Shown here: piece after piece, positions 58,666 to 64,000 of the stretch
How the letters are laid out: each line of letters starts with the position of its first letter
How positions within the stretch are numbered: the first letter of the stretch is position 1
Source: Geminicoccaceae bacterium
Lineage (GTDB): Bacteria > Pseudomonadota > Alphaproteobacteria > Geminicoccales > Geminicoccaceae
NCBI GenBank assembly: GCA_020638495.1
Contig: JACKIN010000001.1
Coordinates: 186,001 to 250,000 of the forward strand
Direction: 5' to 3'
DNA length: 64,000 nucleotides
Made by a program: the position numbers and the translations under genes
Notes under the pieces: model-generated
Databases searched by the model: none
The model's input: the letters and a program-made list of their open reading frames with translations, nothing else
What the model was told of the DNA's origin: nothing

Positions 58666-61110
58666 ATGGCGAACGACCTGCCTGCGTCCTGCGACGTCGT
58701 GGTCATCGGTGGCGGCATCATCGGCTGCTCGATCGCCTACCACCTGACCAAGCTCGGGCTTCGCGACGTGGTCGTGCTCGAGCGCAAGCGGCTGACCTCC
58801 GGCACCACCTGGCACGCGGCCGGGCTGATCGGCCAGTTGCGCGCCTCGCGGCGGATGACCGAGCTCGCCAAGTACACTTCCGAGCTGCTCTGGTCGCTCG
58901 AGGCCGAGACGGGCCTCTCGACCGGCTTTCGCCAGAACGGGTCGATCAGCGTCGCGACCCATGCCGAGCGCTTCGAGGAGCTGAAGCGCGGCGCCTCGAT
59001 GGCGAAGAATTTCGGCCTCGCGGTCGAGGTGCTGACCCCCGGCGACATCGCGAGCCGCTACCCGCTGCTGCGAACGGACGATCTCGTGGGCGGCATTTTC
59101 CTGCCCAAGGACGGCCAGGCCGATCCCGCCAATGTCGCCATGGCCTACGCCAAGGGGGCCAGATCCGGCGGCGCCAGAATCTTCGAGAACACGGCGGTCG
59201 AGCGGATTCTGGTCGAGCAGGGCAGGGCGGCCGGCGTGCTGACCCGCGAGGGGCCGATCCGGGCCGCGACCACGGTGCTCGCCGCGGGCATGTGGAGCCA
59301 CGCCATTGCGCGGCAGGTCGGCGTCGCCGTGCCGCTGCATGCCGCCGAGCATTTCTACATCGTCACCGAGCCCATTGCCGGCCTGCCCCGGGACCTGCCG
59401 GTGCTGCGGGTGCCGGACGAATGCGCCTACGTCAAGGAGGACGCCGGCAAGCTCCTGCTCGGCGCGTTCGAGCCGGTCGCCAAACCCTGGGGCATGGGCG
59501 GCATTCCCGACGATTTCGAGTTCACGACCCTGCCCGATGATGTCGAGCATTTCGAGCCGATCCTGGAGGCTGCGATCAGGCGGCTGCCGGCGCTGGCCGA
59601 GACCGGCATCCAGACCTTCTTCAACGGCCCGGAGAGCTTCACCCCCGACGACCGCTATCTGCTCGGCGAGACGGCCGAGCTTCGGGATCTCTTCGTCGCC
59701 TGCGGCATGAACTCGATCGGCATCCAGTCCTCGGGCGGGGTCGGCAAGGTGCTGGCCGAGTGGATCCGGGACCGGCACATGCCGGCCGATCTGGTCGATG
59801 TCGATGTCCGTCGGCTGCAGCCGTTCCAGGCCAACCAGCGCTACCTGCGCGAGCGGACGACCGAGACGCTCGGGCTGCTCTACGCCATGCACTGGCCGCA
59901 CCGGCAATACGCGACTGCCCGCGGTGTCCGGCGCTCGCCCTTTCATGATCGCCTCCTGGCGCTGGGTGCCGTGATGGGTGAGCAGTCCGGGTGGGAGCGA
60001 CCGAACTGGTTCGCCGCGCCCGATGGCGAGCGGGACTACCGCTACTCCTGGGGCCGGCAGAACTGGTTCGAGCCGTGCGCCGCCGAATGCCGGGCAGTGC
60101 GCGATGCTGTCGTCCTCTTCGACCAGTCGAGCTTCACGAAGTGCCTCGTGACCGGCCCGGATGCGCTGGCGCTACTCAACCATGTCTCGGCGGCCGAGAT
60201 GAACGTGCCGGTCGGCCGGGTGGTCTACACCCAATGGCTGAACGAGCGGGGCGGCATCGAGGCCGATCTCACGGTGACCCGGACCGGCGAGACAGAGTTC
60301 CTGGTGGTCACGACGGCCGCTGGCCAGACCCGCGATCTCGCCTGGCTGCGCCGGCATGTAGGGGAGGGTTGCCGCTGTGCGGTCGTCGATCTCACGTCGG
60401 GCCTGCCGATGCTGGGCCTCATGGGACCGCAGAGCCGCGCCCTGCTCGAGGCGGTGTCGGGCGAGAGCCTGGGCGACGCCGATTTCCCCTTCGCCACCTC
60501 GCGGGAGCTGGAGATCGGCTGTGCCGTGGTCCGGGCCAGCCGCCTCACCTATGTCGGCGAGCTGGGCTTCGAGCTCTACGTGCCGGCGGAGTTCGCCGTG
60601 CATGTCTTCGACGTCCTCGTCGAGGCCGGCAGCGCGTTCGGGCTCGGCATGGCCGGCTATCACGCCATGAACGCCTGCCGCATGGAGAAGGCGTACCGCC
60701 ACTGGGGCCACGACATCTCCGTCGAGGACACCCCGCTCGAGGCGGGCCTCGGCTTTGCCGTCGGCTGGCGCAAGCCTGATTTCATCGGCCGCGAGGCGCT
60801 TTTCCGGCAGCGCGAGGCCGGCGGACCAACGCGGCGGCTCGTCCAGCTCAAGCTGGCGGATCCCGCCGAGCTGTTGCACCAGGAAGAGCCCGTCTGGTCG
60901 GGTAGCGAGATCGTCGGCTCGATCACTTCGGGCGCCTATGGTCACCGGATCGACGCCTCGCTCGGCATGGGCTATGTGCAGTTGCCGGGCGGGGTGAAGG
61001 ACCTGGCGCCGGGCCGCGAGTTCGCCATCGAGATCGGCTGGCGAAAGGTTCCGGCCGAGGCCCGGCTCGAGGCCTTCTATGACCCGGCCAATGAGAGAAT
61101 TCGCGCCTGA
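58666..61110 (+). CDS. Dimethylglycine/sarcosine dehydrogenase-like flavoprotein
   Basis: An 814-residue two-domain protein. Residues 5-370 form a D-amino-acid oxidase-type FAD domain (CDVVVIGGGIIGCSIAYHLTKLGL) with LTSGTTWHAAGLIGQLR, whose His typically binds FAD covalently. Residues 400-805 form a GcvT-like folate-binding domain (FDQSSFTKCLVTGPDALALLNHV, RLTYVGELGFELYVPAE, GLGFAVGWRKPDF). The family demethylates N-methyl amines and hands formaldehyde to tetrahydrofolate. The adjacent ald and xsc remains suggest an N-methyltaurine-type substrate, but dimethylglycine or sarcosine is the default. Confidence 0.85.
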   Translation: MANDLPASCDVVVIGGGIIGCSIAYHLTKLGLRDVVVLERKRLTSGTTWHAAGLIGQLRASRRMTELAKYTSELLWSLEAETGLSTGFRQNGSISVATHAERFEELKRGASMAKNFGLAVEVLTPGDIASRYPLLRTDDLVGGIFLPKDGQADPANVAMAYAKGARSGGARIFENTAVERILVEQGRAAGVLTREGPIRAATTVLAAGMWSHAIARQVGVAVPLHAAEHFYIVTEPIAGLPRDLPVLRVPDECAYVKEDAGKLLLGAFEPVAKPWGMGGIPDDFEFTTLPDDVEHFEPILEAAIRRLPALAETGIQTFFNGPESFTPDDRYLLGETAELRDLFVACGMNSIGIQSSGGVGKVLAEWIRDRHMPADLVDVDVRRLQPFQANQRYLRERTTETLGLLYAMHWPHRQYATARGVRRSPFHDRLLALGAVMGEQSGWERPNWFAAPDGERDYRYSWGRQNWFEPCAAECRAVRDAVVLFDQSSFTKCLVTGPDALALLNHVSAAEMNVPVGRVVYTQWLNERGGIEADLTVTRTGETEFLVVTTAAGQTRDLAWLRRHVGEGCRCAVVDLTSGLPMLGLMGPQSRALLEAVSGESLGDADFPFATSRELEIGCAVVRASRLTYVGELGFELYVPAEFAVHVFDVLVEAGSAFGLGMAGYHAMNACRMEKAYRHWGHDISVEDTPLEAGLGFAVGWRKPDFIGREALFRQREAGGPTRRLVQLKLADPAELLHQEEPVWSGSEIVGSITSGAYGHRIDASLGMGYVQLPGGVKDLAPGREFAIEIGWRKVPAEARLEAFYDPANERIRA

Positions 61111-61135
61111 AGGTGCGGCAACTCGGGAGCAGACG

Positions 61136-62835
61136 ATGACGCTGATGACGCCGTCCGAGGCGATGGTCGAGACCCTGGTGGCGCAGGGGGTCACTCATGT
61201 CTTCGGCATCGTGGGCTCGGCCTACATGGACGCGCTCGACATCTTCGAGCCGGCCGGCATCCGCTTCGTCTCGGTGGCGCACGAGCAGGGTGCCGGGCAC
61301 ATGGCCGACGGCTATGCCCGGGCATCCGGGCGGCACGGCGTCTGCATCGCCCAGAACGCGTCAGCAATCACCAATTTCGTGATTTGGTGGTACGTCATCA
61401 GTATCTAATGGTCGTGGCTATCAATTGAGATGGGCTCGCTGAAATCACGTAGGTCTCGGCGGCTTCCAGGAAGCTGAGCAGATGCCCTTCTTCGAGCGGA
61501 TCACCAAGTACCAGTACTGCGCCACCAGGGGGTGGATGGCCGGAGCTGTTTGGCTGCCGTTTCGACTATGCCATGCTGCGAACGTGGCCTTAATTCCAGT
61601 TCAACATCCCAAGCGCGATCTTCACGGTGGCGAGGCGGACTACAATGATCCAAGAGCCGATCCGCCGAGGTGGCCTCGGGCGGCCCTGAAAGCCTTCGAT
61701 GCCGCGGCAGCGCTGATCGCCGATGCGGAAGTCTCGGTCATCCTTCTCGGGTGGGGTGTGGTGGTGATGAGCGATGGCGTGGGCGAGGTGATCAGGCTCG
61801 CTGAGCATTTGCAGCCTGCCAATAACACCTACCCGTGCCAATGATGAAGCCCCGCAGTCGCATCCGCTCTGGTGTGGTCCCATCGGCTACCAGGGCCTGG
61901 AAGGCGGCGATGAAGCTGCTGGCTCAGGGGCCGACGTGGTGCTGGCGTCGGCACCCGGTTTGGCCCGGCACGCTGCAGCACGGCATCGACTACTGGCCGG
62001 AAGAACGCGAAGCTGATCCAGGTGGAGGCGAATCCGCGGCGTGATCGAAGCAGGAAACAGGCGGCGGTCGGGTGTGCGGCGATGCGCGGCTGGCGACCGC
62101 CGCGATCCACGAGCGGTTGACGACTGCCAACCGGCCACCGCGGCACGGCACCGCGATGCACGGGTGGCGGAGATCGGGAAGCGAAAGGCGGCGGGAGCGA
62201 GCCCGACGAATGGGGCCAGTGACGGTCGCCGAAGCCGCCTGCGACTTGAGCTGCGCGAGCTGGAGAAGGCGCTGCCGAAGAACGCGATGACGACCGACAT
62301 CGCAAGACCTGCTCGGTCTCGCAAATTCCCACCTGCGTCGAGCAGCTCCCCAGAGCTTTTTTCGCCGCAGATGAGCTTCTGCACCGGTGGGTACGCCTAT
62401 CCGACGGCGTGAGATCGGCGCCAAGGTCGCTCGCTGGCCCGGGATACAGGCTGGCCGTCGCCTATGTCGGCGACGCAGCCCAGCGCTTGTTTTCCGCAGG
62501 AGACGCTGCAGTGCGGTCCGCGAGAACATCTCGGCGGTGGTCGTGGTGTTCAAATAAACCAGCACGTAAAGTGAGAAGAAGAACCAGATCGACTTCTACG
62601 CCGACCGCTATGTCGGCACCAACCTCGAGAACCCTTGAGCCAGCCGCATCGCCTGGGCGATGGGTGCTAACGGCGTGAGTCGGTCGATATTCTGACCAGA
62701 TCGGTGATGCGCCAGAGCTTCATCGCCAGCAACCGGCCGTCGGTGCGCGGAGATCGCTGCGACGCAGGAAGCTGGTGAGCTGCTCTGCCGCGACGCGTTG
62801 AAGCTAGGCTGCGCTGGCTACCGACAAGTGCCTCG
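61136..62835 (+). pseudogene. xsc: Sulfoacetaldehyde acetyltransferase (xsc), broken
   Basis: The gene starts well (ATG 61136, GGGAG before it): TPSEAMVETLVAQGVTHVF..ADGYARASGRHGVCIAQN, the TDP-binding start of Xsc, intact to about 61380. After that frames break, yet Xsc text can still be read in order: GLGGFQEAEQMPFFERITKYQ (61452-61512), DAAAALIADAEVSVIL (61700), HGIDYWPEE/NAKLIQVEANPR (61980-62040), ELEKALPKNAMTTDI (62260), GYAYPT (62390), NQIDFYADRYVGTNLENP (62575-62635) and RRDALK-like text near 62800. At least ten indels and stops are needed. Xsc converts sulfoacetaldehyde and phosphate to acetyl phosphate and sulfite. Confidence 0.75.
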
Positions 62836-62877
62836 CGACGATTTGTCACCGCCGAATGAAACCAGGGAAAGTTAACT

Positions 62878-63395
62878 ATGACCAAGCTTGCTTTTGTATT
62901 CGCCGTCTGCGCCCCTTGTTGCGCCGGATCTCTGCCACGAGCAGTTGGGCCCAGGACGGCGCCGTGGATCGAGCAGACCGCGGCCGTGCGCCTGTGCACG
63001 ATGCGGACCTCACCACACGACAGGTGCTACCGAGACCGAGGACGGGCGCTTCGTCACCGTCGTGGCATTCGCCCGAGGTGCGTAACCTGCCCGCAGGTCG
63101 AGGTCGGCGATACGGTGACGATCGGCTACGGCGGGCATCGTCGCGAGTCTTCGTCCTGCCCGGCGCCGAGCCGATCACGATACCGCCCCTGATGCGCAGC
63201 GAGGAGGGCGAGACCGGCGGGTGCTACCGTAACAAATGATCGACGTTGCCCAGGCGTTCGACGCGGCACGGGCCGCGTCACCTTCAGACCCTAGGGATGG
63301 GCCGGAACGTCGGCTGGCGGTGCGCGACCCGGAGATGCGTGCCTTTGTCGAGACATTGAAGCCGGTGATACCGTGCAGCAGGTGACACTTCGGTC
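62878..63395 (+). pseudogene. Secreted protein with duplicated EDGRFVTV/VGDTVTI pattern, broken
   Basis: ATG 62878 begins MTKLAFVFAVCAPCC, a signal-like start. By moving between frames one reads DLTTRQVL, ETEDGRFVTVVA, PEVRNLP, QVEVGDTVTIGYGG, LPGAEPITIPPLMRSEEGETGG and a second module RVTFRDP..RLAVRDPEMRAFVETLKPGDTVQQVT (to about 63395). This resembles an unnamed alphaproteobacterial periplasmic protein with repeated beta modules. No single frame is open. Function unknown. Confidence 0.5.
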
Positions 63396-63527
63396 GAGGT
63401 CATCGTGCCATGGTTGTCGATCCTGATGCCGTAGAGCTTCGTCGTCTGCGACATCCTGCTCAATGCGGCCCTGACGATCCTGTGTCAGGTGCCGCGGAGC
63501 TGGCACCCGTGCGGCGGTGCACGGGCA

Positions 63528-64000
63528 TGGCGACGAAAGAAGCAGCGTGCAGGATGACAAAGGAAGCGGCGCAGGATCTCGTGGCAGGGGATCAGCGTGA
63601 GCCGGGGAGAGCGCGGGCGCTGACCTCGGCGAACGGCAGGGGCCGACCTCTGCCGGTGGCAGGCGGTCCAGCCGGGCAGCGCTCGCCCGCCCGTCATCAG
63701 CTCAAGCCGAGGCGAAGCGCGATCCAGGCGTCGTTCGACGGCTGTTCGAAACCGGTGAGTATCCCTACAAGAGCTACATGTCGCCGCCGCAGCTACGAGG
63801 CGTACAAGCCTGAGTTGCAGCCGGAAGCTGCTCAAGGCGCAGTCCTGATCAGCGCGACAACAGAAGGTCGTCATCTTCGAAGGCCGCGACGCAGCGCGCG
63901 GGCGGCAATGACTGCCGCTTCATTGAGCATCTGAACGCCCGCGGCGGGGCGCGCGCGTGGTCGCCCTGAAAAGCCGAGCTGAAAGCGGGAGCAGACGCAG
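63528..64000 (+). pseudogene. ppk2: Polyphosphate kinase 2 (ppk2), broken and cut by the window end
   Basis: From about 63528 (ATGGCGACGAAAGAAGC) a gene runs beyond the window. Split frames read RLFETGEYPYKSYM, SYEAYKPELQPEL, LLKAQ, QKVVIFEGRDAAR (the Walker A region, normally FEGRDAAGKGG) and RFIEHLNARG..ARVVAL, all typical of PPK2. At least five indels occur in 300 bases. PPK2 moves phosphate between polyphosphate and nucleotides. The 130 bases between the previous remnant and this one show nothing clear. Confidence 0.65.

Noticed and set aside
61482..61844. A 120-residue free-standing hypothetical protein
   Set aside because: Its text aligns in order with the middle of Xsc, so it is a fragment of the broken xsc gene.

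Overview
This is a GC-rich (about 70%) window from what looks like an alphaproteobacterium. The hints are an NDUFS4-like complex I accessory subunit, many TRAP transporters, DNR/FNR-type denitrification control, and frequent GTG/TTG starts, several set directly on the preceding stop codon. I would guess the Rhodospirillales/Geminicoccales neighbourhood, but the sequence alone does not prove it.

Bases 1-17,400 form a denitrification island. A heme d1 cluster on the + strand (end of a SUMT gene, then nirC, nirF, nirD, nirL, nirG, nirH, nirJ, nirN and a CbiX-type chelatase, nearly all overlapping) makes the cofactor of cytochrome cd1 nitrite reductase; nirS itself is not in view. On the - strand (15,449 down to 8,088) lies a second operon: a 39-residue membrane peptide, a CuA subunit II, a heme-copper subunit I lacking the active-site tyrosine, heme O synthase, two SCO copper chaperones, a cytochrome b/ferredoxin/MvhD fusion, an unknown anchored protein and a bacteriohemerythrin. 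I read it as an sNOR-like nitric oxide reductase operon rather than an oxygen reductase. Cytochrome c', a small membrane protein and a DNR-type regulator follow. Three perfect TTGAY-N4-RTCAA boxes stand 23 bases ahead of weak -10 hexamers before the trpD2-like gene, the NOR operon and the cytochrome c' unit.

Bases 17,400-43,600 are metabolic and housekeeping genes. They include an idonate/hexuronate island (idnD, a TRAP system, uxuA, uxuB, a GntR regulator), a dienelactone hydrolase, tRNA-Arg(TCT), an NDUFS4-like subunit, a Nudix hydrolase, an Lrp-type single-domain protein, a DEAD-box helicase, a metal efflux pump, a 1083-residue SAM/cyclase/ATPase/TPR regulator, a Sel1 lipoprotein, azlCD, a TakP-type TRAP operon, an AbrB/PIN toxin-antitoxin pair, a GST and a quinone-reductase-like enzyme.

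Bases 43,700-48,000 hold the oddest segment: a macrodomain gene whose motifs run in circularly permuted order, lying between two different repeat arrays. The upstream array has five 19-bp palindromes at an almost exact 32-bp period, followed by a perfect 23-bp inverted repeat. A Gfo/Idh oxidoreductase and an adenylate cyclase follow as a coupled pair.

Bases 48,000-61,100 carry a GMC oxidoreductase, a twice-frameshifted membrane gene, a Gfo/Idh-DUF488-sugar ABC operon, two small membrane proteins, alanine dehydrogenase, and a dimethylglycine-dehydrogenase-like flavoprotein.

From about 61,385 to the end, reading frames collapse abruptly. The remains of sulfoacetaldehyde acetyltransferase (xsc), a secreted protein and polyphosphate kinase 2 can still be read in order, but are broken by stops and indels every few dozen bases. 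This is either a decayed tract or a low-quality contig end.
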